Positions 50,144-63,117 of a stretch of DNA of 64,000 nucleotides are shown in pieces. Where the stretch lies: contig NC_079479.1 of the NCBI RefSeq assembly GCF_026230105.1, positions 16,441,734 to 16,505,733 of the forward strand. Reading direction: 5' to 3'. The number at the start of each line of letters is the position of its first letter. The first letter of the stretch is position 1. Below the pieces are notes generated by a model. The model saw only the letters and a program-made list of their open reading frames with translations, ran no database searches and was not told the origin of the DNA. This stretch comes from Diorhabda sublineata (Eukaryota > Arthropoda > Insecta > Coleoptera > Chrysomelidae). A program made the position numbers and the translations under genes.

Positions 50144-50852
50144 ATGAGTTTGCATCTAACTTTGTCAGATATCATCGATTTACATTCATTAAAGCCCATT
50201 GGAGTCGATTCTCACTTTGTGTTGATTGAAAATTTTCAAAGTCTATCTTCCTTATTTGAAGTCGAATTTCAACATTTCTTATATATTTGAATGAGTTTGC
50301 ATCTAACTTTGTCAGATATCGTCGATTTACATTCATTGAAGCCCATTGAAGTCGATTCTCACTTTGTGTTGATTGAAATTTTTCAAAGTCTATCTTCCTC
50401 ATTTGAAGTCGAATTTCAACATTTCTCATATATTTGAATGAGTTCGCATCTAACTTTATCAGATATCGTCGATTTACATTCATTGAAGCCCATTGAAGTC
50501 GATTCCCACTTTGTGTTGATTGAAAATTTTCAAAGTCTATCTTCCTTATTTGAAGTCGAATTTCAACATTTCTTATATATTTGAATGAGTTTGCATCTAA
50601 CTTTGTCAGATATCGTCGATTTACATTCATTGAAGCCCATTGAAGTCGATTCTCACTTTGTGTTGATTGAAATTTTTCAAAGTCTATCTTCCTCATTTGA
50701 AGTCGAATTTCAACATTTCTCATATATTTGAATGAGTTCGCATCTAACTTTATCAGATATCGTCGATTTACATTCATTGAAGCCCATTGAAGTCGATTCC
50801 CACTTTGTGTTGATTGAAAATTTTCAAAGTCTATCTTCCTCATTTGAAGTCG
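50144..50852. repeat. Block with alternating dimers, copy 2
   Basis: Copy of 49.26-49.97 kb at offset 882, with GAAATTTTTC at about 50,377 and 50,671. It diverges where a GTATCTGAC monomer follows. Confidence 0.8.
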
Positions 50853-52493
50853 AATTTCAACATTTCTTATATATTTGAATGAGTTTGTATCTGACTTTGT
50901 CAGATATCGTCGATTTACATCCATTGAAGCCCATTGAAGTCGATTGTCACTTTGTGTTGATTGACAATTTTCAAAGTCTACCTTCCTTATTTGAAGTCGA
51001 ATTTCAACATTTCTTCTATATTTGAATGAGTTGGTATCTGACTTTGTCAGATATCATCGATTTACATTCATTGAAGCCCATTGAAGTCGATTCTCACTTA
51101 GTGATGATTGAAAATTTTCAAATTCTAGCTTCCCCATTTGAGGTCGAATTTCAACATTTCTTATATTTTTGAATGAGTTTGTATCTGACTTTGTCAAATA
51201 TCGTTGATTTACATTCATTAAAGCCCATTGGAGTCGATTCTCACTTTGTGTTGATTGAAAATTTTCAAAGTCTATCTTCCTCATTTAAAGTCGAATTTCA
51301 ACATTTCTCATATATTTGAATGAGTTCGCATCTAACTTTATCAGATATCGTCGATTTACATTCATTGAAGCCCATTGAAGTCGATTCCCACTTTGTGTTG
51401 TTTGAAAATTTTCAAAGTCTATCTTCCTCATTTGAAGTCGAATTTCAACATTTCTTATATATTTGAATGAGTTTGTATCTGACTTTGTCAGATATCGTCG
51501 ATTTACATCCATTGAAGCCCATCGAAGTCGATTCTCACTTTGTGTTGATTGAAAATTTTCAAAGTCTATCTTCCTCATTTGAAGTCGAATTTCAACATTT
51601 CTCATATATTTAAATGAGTTCGCATCTAACTTTATCAGATATCGTCGATTTACATTCATTGAAGCCCATTGAAGTCGATTCCCACTTTGTGTTGATTGAA
51701 AATTTTCAAAGTCTATCTTCCTCATTTGAAGTCGAATTTCAACATATCTCATATATTTGAATGAGTTCGCATCTAACTTTGTCAGATATCATCGATTTAC
51801 ATTCATTAAAGCCCATTGGAGTCGATTCTCACTTTGTGTTGATTGAAAATTTTCAAAGTCTATCTTCCTTATTTGAAGTCGAATTTCAACATTTCTTATA
51901 TAATTGAATGAGTTTGCATCTAACTTTATCAGATATCGTCGATTTACATTCATTGAAGCCCATTGAAGTCGATTCCCACTTTGTGTTGTTTGAAAATTTT
52001 CAAAGTCTATCTTCCTCATTTGAAGTCGAATTTCAACATTTCTTATATATTTGAATGAGTTTGTATCTGACTTTGTCAGATATCGTCGATTTACATCCAT
52101 TGAAGCCCATCGAAGTCGATTCTCACTTTGTGTTGATTGAAAATTTTCAAAGTCTATCTTCCTCATTTGAAGTCGAATTTCAACATTTCTCATATATTTA
52201 AATGAGTTCGCATCTAACTTTATCAGATATCGTCGATTTACATTCATTGAAGCCCATTGAAGTCGATTCCCACTTTGTGTTGATTGAAAATTTTCAAAGT
52301 CTATCTTCCTCATTTGAAGTCGAATTTCAACATTTCTTATATATTTGAATGAGTTTGTATCTGACTTTGTCAGATATCGTCGATTTACATCCATTGAAGC
52401 CCATTGAAGTCGATTGTCACTTTGTGTTGATTGAAAATTTTCAAAGTCTATCTCCCTCATTTGAAGTCGAATTTCAACATTTCTTATATTTTT

Positions 52494-52638
52494 GAATGAG
52501 TTCGCATCTAACTTTATCAGATATCGTCGATTTACATTCATTGAAGCCCATTGAAGTCGATTCCCACTTTGTGTTGATTGAAAATTTTCAGTCTACCTTC
52601 CTCATTTGAAGTCGAATTTCAACATTTCTTATATATTT
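52494..52638. repeat. 145-bp monomer, ATTTTCAGTCTACC type
   Basis: Two bases are missing next to the palindrome (TTTTCAAAGTCT becomes TTTTCAGTCT) near 52,590. It is followed by the GAATTAGTTTGTATTTGAC monomer. Confidence 0.9.
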
Positions 52639-52869
52639 GAATTAGTTTGTATTTGACTTTGTCAGATATCATCGATTTACATTCATTGAAGCCCATTGAA
52701 GTCGATTCTCAGTTAGTGTTGATTGAAAATTTTCAAAGTCTAGCTTCCACATTTGAGGTCGAATTTCAACATTTCTTATATTTTTGAATGAGTTTGTATC
52801 TGACTTTGTCAGATATCGTCGATTTACATTCATTGAAGCCCATTGAAGTCGATTCTCACTTAGTGTTGA

Positions 52870-54045
52870 TTGAAAATTTTCAAAGTCTATCTTCCTCATT
52901 TGAAGTCGAATTTCTACATTTCTTATATTTTTGAATGAGTTTGTATCTGACTTTGTCAGATATCGTCGATTTACATTCATTAAAGCCCATTGGAGTCGAT
53001 TCTCACTTTGTGTTGATTGAAAATTTTCAAAGTCTATCTTCCTGATTTAAAGTCGAATTTCAACATTTCTCATATATTTGAATGAGTTCGCATCTAACTT
53101 TATCAGATATCGTCGATTTACATTCATTGAAGCCCATTGAAGTCGATTCCCACTTTGTGTTGATTGAAAATTTTCAAAGTCTATCTTCCTCATTTGAAGT
53201 CGAATTTCAACATTTCTTATATATTTGAATGAGTTTGTATCTGACTTTGTCAGATATCATCGATTTACATTCATTGAAGCCCATTGAAGTCGATTCTCAC
53301 TTAGTGATGATTGAAAATTTTCAAATTCTAGCTTCCCCATTTGAGGTCGAATTTCAACATTTCTTATATTTTTGAATGAGTTTGTATCTGACTTTGTCAG
53401 ATATCGTTGATTTACATTCATTAAAGCCCATTGGAGTCGATTCTCACTTTGTGTTGATTGAAAATTTTCAAAGTCTATCTTCCTCATTTAAAGTCGAATT
53501 TCAACATTTCTCATATATTTGAATGAGTTCGCATCTAACTTTATCAGATATCGTCGATTTACATTCATTGAAGCCCATTGAAGTCGATTCCCACTTTGTG
53601 TTGTTTGAAAATTTTCAAAGTCTATCTTCCTCATTTGAAGTCGAATTTCAACATTTCTTATATATTTGAATGAGTTTGTATCTGACTTTGTCAGATATCG
53701 TCGATTTACATCCATTGAAGCCCATCGAAGTCGATTCTCACTTTGTGTTGATTGAAAATTTTCAAAGTCTATCTTCCTCATTTGAAGTCGAATTTCAACA
53801 TTTCTCATATATTTAAATGAGTTCGCATCTAACTTTATCAGATATCGTCGATTTACATTCATTGAAGCCCATTGAAGTCGATTCCCACTTTGTGTTGATT
53901 GAAAATTTTCAAAGTCTATCTTCCTCATTTGAAGTCGAATTTCAACATTTCTCATATATTTGAATGAGTTTGCATCTAACTTTGTCAGATATCATCGATT
54001 TACATTCATTAAAGCCCATTGGAGTCGATTCTCACTTTGTGTTGA
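52870..54045. repeat. 8-monomer higher-order repeat, unit 1 (1,176 bp)
   Basis: CTTCCTGATTTAAAG at 53,041 and 54,217, and the GTGATGATTG/AATTCTAGC monomer, recur at 1,176 bp (8 x 147). Confidence 0.83.
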
Positions 54046-55220
54046 TTGAAAATTTTCAAAGTCTATCTTCCTCATTTGAAGTCGAATTTCTACATTTCTT
54101 ATATTTTTGAATGAGTTTGTATCTGACTTTGTCAGATATCGTCGATTTACATTCATTAAAGCCCATTGGAGTCGATTCTCACTTTGTGTTGATTGAAAAT
54201 TTTCAAAGTCTATCTTCCTGATTTAAAGTCGAATTTCAACATTTCTCATATATTTGAATGAGTTCGCATCTAACTTTATCAGATATCGTCGATTTACATT
54301 CATTGAAGCCCATTGAAGTCGATTCCCACTTTGTGTTGATTGAAAATTTTCAAAGTCTATCTTCCTCATTTGAAGTCGAATTTCAACATTTCTTATATAT
54401 TTGAATGAGTTTGTATCTGACTTTGTCAGATATCATCGATTTACATTCATTGAAGCCCATTGAAGTCGATTCTCACTTAGTGATGATTGAAAATTTTCAA
54501 ATTCTAGCTTCCCCATTTGAGGTCGAATTTCAACATTTCTTATATTTTTGAATGAGTTTGTATCTGACTTTGTCAGATATCGTTGATTTACATTCATTAA
54601 AGCCCATTGGAGTCGATTCTCACTTTGTGTTGATTGAAAATTTTCAAAGTCTATCTTCCTCATTTAAAGTCGAATTTCAACATTTCTCATATATTTGAAT
54701 GAGTTCGCATCTAACTTTATCAGATATCGTCGATTTACATTCATTGAAGCCCATTGAAGTCGATTCCCACTTTGTGTTGTTTGAAAATTTTCAAAGTCTA
54801 TCTTCCTCATTTGAAGTCGAATTTCAACATTTCTTATATATTTGAATGAGTTTGTATCTGACTTTGTCAGATATCGTCGATTTACATCCATTGAAGCCCA
54901 TCGAAGTCGATTCTCACTTTGTGTTGATTGAAAATTTTCAAAGTCTATCTTCCTCATTTGAAGTCGAATTTCAACATTTCTCATATATTTAAATGAGTTC
55001 GCATCTAACTTTATCAGATATCGTCGATTTACATTCATTGAAGCCCATTGAAGTCGATTCCCACTTTGTGTTGATTGAAAATTTTCAAAGTCTATCTTCC
55101 TCATTTGAAGTCGAATTTCAACATTTCTCATATATTTGAATGAGTTTGCATCTAACTTTGTCAGATATCATCGATTTACATTCATTAAAGCCCATTGGAG
55201 TCGATTCTCACTTTGTGTTG
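54046..55220. repeat. 8-monomer higher-order repeat, unit 2 (~1,176 bp)
   Basis: Direct copy of the preceding block. It ends where a CTTCCTTATTTG monomer replaces the expected CTACATT one. Confidence 0.83.
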
Positions 55221-57342
55221 ATTGAAAATTTTCAAAGTCTATCTTCCTTATTTGAAGTCGAATTTCAACATTTCTTATATAATTGAATGAGTTTGCATCT
55301 AACTTTGTCAGATATCGTCGATTTACATTCATTGAAGCCCATTGAAGTCGATTCTCACTTTGTGTTGATTGAAAATTTTCAGAGTCTATCTTCCTCATTT
55401 GAAGTCGAATTTCAACATTTCTCATATATTTGAATGAGTTCGCATCTAACTTTATCAGATATCGTCAATTTACATTCATTGAAGCCCATTGAAGTCGATT
55501 CCCACTTTGTGTTGATTGAAAATTTTCAAAGTCTATCTTCCTCATTTGAAGTCGAATTTCAACATTTCTTATATTTTTGAATGAGTTCGCATCTAACTTT
55601 ATCAGATATCGTCGATTTACATTCATTGAAGCCCATTGAAGTCGATTCCCACTTTGTGTTGATTGAAAATTTTCAAAGTCTATCTTCCTCATTTGAAGTC
55701 GAATTTCAACATTTCTCATATATTTAAATGAGTTCGCATCTAACTTTATCAGATATCATCGATTTACATTCATTGAAGCCCATTGAAGTCGATTCTCAGT
55801 TAGTGTTGATTGAAAATTTTCAAAGTCTAGCTTCCACATTTGAGGTCGAATTTCAACATTTCTTATATTTTTGAATGAGTTTGTATCTGACTTTGTCAGA
55901 TATCGTCGATTTACATTCATTGAAGCCCATTGAAGTCGATTCTCACTTAGTGTTGATTGAAAATTTTCAAAGTCTATCTTCCTCATTTGAAGTCGAATTT
56001 CTACATTTCTTATATTTTTGAATGAGTTTGTATCTGACTTTGTCAGATATCGTCGATTTACATTCATTAAAGCCCATTGGAGTCGATTCTCACTTTGTGT
56101 TGATTGAAAATTTTCAAAGTCTATCTTCCTGATTTAAAGTCGAATTTCAACATTTCTCATATATTTGAATGAGTTCGCATCTAACTTTATCAGATATCGT
56201 CGATTTACATTCATTGAAGCCCATTGAAGTCGATTCCCACTTTGTGTTGATTGAAAATTTTCAAAGTCTATCTTCCTCATTTGAAGTCGAATTTCAACAT
56301 TTCTTATATATTTGAATGAGTTTGTATCTGACTTTGTCAGATATCATCGATTTACATTCATTGAAGCCCATTGAAGTCGATTCTCACTTAGTGATGATTG
56401 AAAATTTTCAAATTCTAGCTTCCCCATTTGAGGTCGAATTTCAACATTTCTTATATTTTTGAATGAGTTTGTATCTGACTTTGTCAGATATCGTTGATTT
56501 ACATTCATTAAAGCCCATTGGAGTCGATTCTCACTTTGTGTTGATTGAAAATTTTCAAAGTCTATCTTCCTCATTTAAAGTCGAATTTCAACATTTCTCA
56601 TATATTTGAATGAGTTCGCATCTAACTTTATCAGATATCGTCGATTTACATTCATTGAAGCCCATTGAAGTCGATTCCCACTTTGTGTTGTTTGAAAATT
56701 TTCAAAGTCTATCTTCCTCATTTGAAGTCGAATTTCAACATTTCTTATATATTTGAATGAGTTTGCATCTAACTTTGTCAGATATCGTCGATTTACATTC
56801 ATTGAAGCCCATTGAAGTCGATTCTCACTTAGTGTTGATTGGAAATTTTCAAAGTCTAGCTTCCACATTTGAGGTCGAATTTCAACATTTCTTATATATT
56901 TGAATGAGTTTGTATCTGACTTTGTCAGATATCGTCGATTTACATCCATTGAAGCCCATTGAAGTCGATTCTCACTTTGTGTTGATTGAAAATTTTCAAA
57001 GTCTATCTTCCTTATTTGAAGTCGAATTTCAACATTTCTTATATAATTGAATGAGTTTGCATCTAACTTTGTCAGATATCGTCGATTTACATTCATTGAA
57101 GCCCATTGAAGTCGATTCTCACTTTGTGTTGATTGAAAATTTTCAGAGTCTATCTTCCTCATTTGAAGTCGAATTTCAACATTTCTCATATATTTGAATG
57201 AGTTCGCATCTAACTTTATCAGATATCGTCAATTTACATTCATTGAAGCCCATTGAAGTCGATTCCCACTTTGTGTTGATTGAAAATTTTCAAAGTCTAT
57301 CTTCCTCATTTGAAGTCGAATTTCAACATTTCTTATATTTTT

Positions 57343-57487
57343 GAATGAGTTCGCATCTAACTTTATCAGATATCGTCGATTTACATTCATTGAAGCCCAT
57401 TGAAGTCGATTCCCACTTTGTGTTGATTGAAAATTTTCAGTCTACCTTCCTCATTTGAAGTCGAATTTCAACATTTCTTATATATTT
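57343..57487. repeat. 145-bp monomer, ATTTTCAGTCTACC type
   Basis: Second instance of the two-base-short unit, again followed by the GAATTAGTTTG monomer. Confidence 0.9.
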
Positions 57488-59251
57488 GAATTAGTTTGTA
57501 TTTGACTTTGTCAGATATCATCGATTTACATTCATTGAAGCCCATTGAAGTCGATTCTCAGTTAGTGTTGATTGAAAATTTTCAAAGTCTAGCTTCCACA
57601 TTTGAGGTCGAATTTCAACATTTCTTATATTTTTGAATGAGTTTGTATCTGACTTTGTCAGATATCGTCGATTTACATTCATTAAAGCCCATTGAAGTCG
57701 ATTCTCACTTAGTGTTGATTGAAAATTTTCAAAGTCTATCTTCCTCATTTGAAGTCGAATTTCTACATTTCTTATATTTTTGAATGAGTTTGTATCTGAC
57801 TTTGTCAGATATCGTCGATTTACATTCATTAAAGCCCATTGGAGTCGATTCTCACTTTGTGTTGATTGAAAATTTTCAAAGTCTATCTTCCTGATTTAAA
57901 GTCGAATTTCAACATTTCTCATATATTTAAATGAGTTCGCATCTAACTTTATCAAATATCGTCGATTTACATTCATTGAAGCCCATTGAAGTCGATTCCC
58001 ACTTTGTGTTGATTGAAAATTTTCAAAGTCTATCTTCCTCATTTGAAGTCGAATTTCAACATTTCTTATATATTTGAATGAGTTTGTATCTGACTTTGTC
58101 AGATATCATCGATTTACATTCATTGAAGCCCATTGAAGTCGATTCTCACTTAGTGTTGATTGAAAATTTTCAAAGCCTATCTTCCTCATTTGAAGTCGAA
58201 TTTCAACATTTCTCATATATTTAAATGAGTTCGCATCTAACTTTATCAGATATCGTCGATTTACATTCATTGAAGCCCATTGAAGTCGATTCCCACTTTG
58301 TGTTGATTGAAAATTTTCAAAGTCTATCTTCCTTATTTGAAGTCGAATTTCAACATTTCTTATATATTTGAATGAGTTTGCATCTAACTTTGTCAGATAT
58401 CGTCGATTTACATTCATTGAAGCCCATTGAAGTCGATTCTCACTTTGTGTTGATTGAAATTTTTCAAAGTCTATCTTCCTCATTTGAAGTCGAATTTCAA
58501 CATTTCTCATATATTTGAATGAGTTCGCATCTAACTTTATCAGATATCGTCGATTTACATTCATTGAAGCCCATTGAAGTCGATTCCCACTTTGTGTTGA
58601 TTGAAAATTTTCAAAGTCTATCTTCCTCATTTGAAGTCGAATTTCAACATTTCTTATATATTTGAATGAGTTTGTATCTGACTTTGTCAGATATCGTCGA
58701 TTTACATCCATTGAAGCCCATTGAAGTCGATTGTCACTTTGTGTTGATTGACAATTTTCAAAGTCTACCTTCCTTATTTGAAGTCGAATTTCAACATTTC
58801 TTCTATATTTGAATGAGTTGGTATCTGACTTTGTCAGATATCATCGATTTACATTCATTGAAGCCCATTGAAGTCGATTCTCACTTAGTGATGATTGAAA
58901 ATTTTCAAATTCTAGCTTCCCCATTTGAGGTCGAATTTCAACATTTCTTATATTTTTGAATGAGTTTGTATCTGACTTTGTCAGATATCGTCGATTTACA
59001 TCCATTGAAGCCCATCGAAGTCGATTCTCACTTTGTGTTGATTGAAAATTTTCAAAGTCTATCTTCCTCATTTGAAGTCGAATTTCAACATTTCTCATAT
59101 ATTTAAATGAGTTCGCATCTAACTTTATCAGATATCGTCGATTTACATTCATTGAAGCCCATTGAAGTCGATTCCCACTTTGTGTTGATTGAAAATTTTC
59201 AAAGTCTATCTTCCTCATTTGAAGTCGAATTTCAACATTTCTCATATATTT

Positions 59252-59396
59252 GAATGAGTTTGCATCTAACTTTGTCAGATATCATCGATTTACATTCATT
59301 AAAGCCCATTGGAGTCGATTCCCACTTTGTGTTGATTGAAAATTTTCAGTCTACCTTCCTCATTTGAAGTCGAATTTCAACATTTCTTATATATTT
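59252..59396. repeat. 145-bp monomer, ATTTTCAGTCTACC type
   Basis: Third instance. The first half belongs to a different subtype (GCATC, TCATCG, CATTGGAG), so the deletion has been joined to another monomer background, or the background was converted. Confidence 0.88.
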
Positions 59397-59984
59397 GAAT
59401 TAGTTTGTATTTGACTTTGTCAGATATCATCGATTTACATTCATTGAAGCCCATTGAAGTCGATTCTCAGTTAGTGTTGATTGGAAATTTTCAAAGTCTA
59501 GCTTCCACATTTGAGGTCGAATTTCAACATTTCTTATATTTTTGAATGAGTTTGTATCTGACTTTGTCAGATATCGTCGATTTACATTCATTAAAGCCCA
59601 TTGAAGTCGATTCTCACTTAGTGTTGATTGAAAATTTTCAAAGTCTATCTTCCTCATTTGAAGTCGAATTTCTACATTTCTTATATTTTTGAATGAGTTT
59701 GTATCTGACTTTGTCAGATATCGTCGTTTTACATTCATTAAAGCCCATTGGAGTCGATTCTCACTTTGTGTTGATTGAAAATTTTCAAAGTCTATCTTCC
59801 TGATTTAAAGTCGAATTTCAACATTTCTCATATATTTAAATGAGTTCGCATCTAACTTTATCAAATATCGTCGATTTACATTCATTGAAGCCCATTGAAG
59901 TCGATTCCCACTTTGTGTTGATTGAAAATTTTCAAAGTCTATCTTCCTCATTTGAAGTCGAATTTCAACATTTCTTATATATTT

Positions 59985-60155
59985 GAATGAGTTTGTATCT
60001 GACTTTGTCAGATATCATCGATTTACATTCATTGAAGCCCATTGAAGTCGATTCTCACTTAGTGTTGATTGAAAATTTCCAAAGTCTATATTCCCCATTT
60101 GAGGTCGAATTTCAACATTTCTTATATATTTGATTTCAACATTTCTCATATATTT
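59985..60155. repeat. 171-bp monomer with internal 24-bp duplication
   Basis: The block ATTTCAACATTTCTTATATA plus TTTG (60,109-60,132) is repeated with one change (TCAT for TTAT) at 60,133-60,156, lengthening the monomer by 24 bp. Confidence 0.92.
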
Positions 60156-62213
60156 GAATGAGTTTGTATCTGACTTTGTCAGATATCGTCGATTTACATT
60201 CATTGAAGCCCATTGAAGTCGATTCCCACTTTGTGTTGATTGAAAATTTTCAAAGTCTATCTTCCTCATTTGAAGTCGAATTTCAACATTTCTCATATAT
60301 TTGAATGAGTTCGCATCTAACTTTATCAGATATCGTCGACTTACATTCATTGAACCCCATTGGAGTCGATTCCCACTTTGTGTTGATTGAAAATTTTCAA
60401 AGTCTATCTTCCTCATTTGAAGTCGAATTTCAACATTTCTTATATATTTGAATGAGTTTGTATCTGACTTTGTCAGATATCGTCGATTTACATCCATTGA
60501 AGCCCATTGAAGTCGATTGTCACTTTGTGTTGATTGACAATTTTCAAAGTCTACCTTCCTTATTTGAAGTCGAATTTCAACATTTCTTCTATATTTGAAT
60601 GAGTTGGTATCTGACTTTGTCAGATATCATCGATTTACATTCATTGAAGCCCATTGAAGTCGATTCTCACTTAGTGATGATTGAAAATTTTCAAATTCTA
60701 GCTTCCCCATTTGAGGTCGAATTTCAACATTTCTTATATTTTTGAATGAGTTTGTATCTGACTTTGTCAGATATCGTCGATTTACATCCATTGAAGCCCA
60801 TCGAAGTCGATTCTCACTTTGTGTTGATTGAAAATTTTCAAAGTCTATCTTCCTCATTTGAAGTCGAATTTCAACATTTCTCATATATTTAAATGAGTTC
60901 GCATCTAACTTTATCAGATATCGTCGATTTACATTCATTGAAGCCCATTGAAGTCGATTCCCACTTTGTGTTGATTGAAAATTTTCAAAGTCTATCTTCC
61001 TCATTTGAAGTCGAATTTCAACATTTCTCATATATTTGAATGAGTTTGTATCTGACTTTGTCAGATATCATCGATTTACATTCATTGAAGCCCATTGAAG
61101 TCGATTCTCACTTAGTGTTGATTGAAAATTTTCAAAGCCTATCTTCCTCATTTGAAGTCGAATTTCAACATTTCTCATATATTTAAATGAGTTCGCATCT
61201 AACTTTATCAGATATCGTCGATTTACATTCATTGAAGCCCATTGAAGTCGATTCCCACTTTGTGTTGATTGAAAATTTTCAAAGTCTATCTTCCTTATTT
61301 GAAGTCGAATTTCAACATTTCTTATATATTTGAATGAGTTTGCATCTAACTTTGTCAGATATCGTCGATTTACATTCATTGAAGCCCATTGAAGTCGATT
61401 CTCACTTTGTGTTGATTGAAATTTTTCAAAGTCTATCTTCCTCATTTGAAGTCGAATTTCAACATTTCTCATATATTTGAATGAGTTCGCATCTAACTTT
61501 ATCAGATATCGTCGATTTACATTCATTGAAGCCCATTGAAGTCGATTCCCACTTTGTGTTGATTGAAAATTTTCAAAGTCTATCTTCCTCATTTGAAGTC
61601 GAATTTCAACATTTCTTATATATTTGAATGAGTTTGTATCTGACTTTGTCAGATATCGTCGATTTACATCCATTGAAGCCCATTGAAGTCGATTGTCACT
61701 TTGTGTTGATTGACAATTTTCAAAGTCTACCTTCCTTATTTGAAGTCGAATTTCAACATTTCTTCTATATTTGAATGAGTTGGTATCTGACTTTGTCAGA
61801 TATCATCGATTTACATTCATTGAAGCCCATTGAAGTCGATTCTCACTTAGTGATGATTGAAAATTTTCAAATTCTAGCTTCCCCATTTGAGGTCGAATTT
61901 CAACATTTCTTATATTTTTGAATGAGTTTGTATCTGACTTTGTCAGATATCGTCGATTTACATCCATTGAAGCCCATCGAAGTCGATTCTCACTTTGTGT
62001 TGATTGAAAATTTTCAAAGTCTATCTTCCTCATTTGAAGTCGAATTTCAACATTTCTCATATATTTAAATGAGTTCGCATCTAACTTTATCAGATATCGT
62101 CGATTTACATTCATTGAAGCCCATTGAAGTCGATTCCCACTTTGTGTTGATTGAAAATTTTCAAAGTCTATCTTCCTCATTTGAAGTCGAATTTCAACAT
62201 TTCTCATATATTT

Positions 62214-62358
62214 GAATGAGTTTGCATCTAACTTTGTCAGATATCATCGATTTACATTCATTAAAGCCCATTGGAGTCGATTCCCACTTTGTGTTGATTG
62301 AAAATTTTCAGTCTACCTTCCTCATTTGAAGTCGAATTTCAACATTTCTTATATATTT
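62214..62358. repeat. 145-bp monomer, ATTTTCAGTCTACC type
   Basis: Copy of the 59.3 kb unit at offset 2,962. Confidence 0.9.
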
Positions 62359-62946
62359 GAATTAGTTTGTATTTGACTTTGTCAGATATCATCGATTTAC
62401 ATTCATTGAAGCCCATTGAAGTCGATTCTCAGTTAGTGTTGATTGGAAATTTTCAAAGTCTAGCTTCCACATTTGAGGTCGAATTTCAACATTTCTTATA
62501 TTTTTGAATGAGTTTGTATCTGACTTTGTCAGATATCGTCGATTTACATTCATTAAAGCCCATTGAAGTCGATTCTCACTTAGTGTTGATTGAAAATTTT
62601 CAAAGTCTATCTTCCTCATTTGAAGTCGAATTTCTACATTTCTTATATTTTTGAATGAGTTTGTATCTGACTTTGTCAGATATCGTCGTTTTACATTCAT
62701 TAAAGCCCATTGGAGTCGATTCTCACTTTGTGTTGATTGAAAATTTTCAAAGTCTATCTTCCTGATTTAAAGTCGAATTTCAACATTTCTCATATATTTA
62801 AATGAGTTCGCATCTAACTTTATCAAATATCGTCGATTTACATTCATTGAAGCCCATTGAAGTCGATTCCCACTTTGTGTTGATTGAAAATTTTCAAAGT
62901 CTATCTTCCTCATTTGAAGTCGAATTTCAACATTTCTTATATATTT

Positions 62947-63117
62947 GAATGAGTTTGTATCTGACTTTGTCAGATATCATCGATTTACATTCATTGAAGC
63001 CCATTGAAGTCGATTCTCACTTAGTGTTGATTGAAAATTTCCAAAGTCTATATTCCCCATTTGAGGTCGAATTTCAACATTTCTTATATATTTGATTTCA
63101 ACATTTCTCATATATTT
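62947..63117. repeat. 171-bp monomer with internal 24-bp duplication
   Basis: Copy of the 60.0 kb unit at offset 2,962 with the same duplicated 24 bp. Confidence 0.92.

Larger units (their letters stand above)
43361..50940. repeat. Array domain D, rich in CATTAAAGCCCATTGGAGTC monomers
   Basis: Monomers with CATTAAAGCCCATTGGAGTC on a GAATGAGTTCGCATCTAAC background dominate. An ATATTGGAATGAG variant removes the plus-strand TGA and yields two-monomer plus-strand open frames. Higher-order units of 6, 7 and 6 monomers follow each other. Boundaries are approximate. Confidence 0.6.
58080..61041. repeat. 20-monomer tandem block, unit 1 (2,962 bp)
   Basis: 2,962 = 20 x 147 + 22, the 22 being a +24 and a -2 monomer inside. 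The same order of subtypes restarts at 61,042, and several rare features (145-bp unit, 171-bp unit, TATCGTCGTTTTAC) recur at exactly this offset. Confidence 0.9.

Noticed and set aside
59985..60155. 171-bp monomer as primate alpha satellite
   Set aside because: The length match is accidental, arising from a 24-bp duplication in a 147-bp unit. The sequence has no resemblance that I recognise and no CENP-B box.
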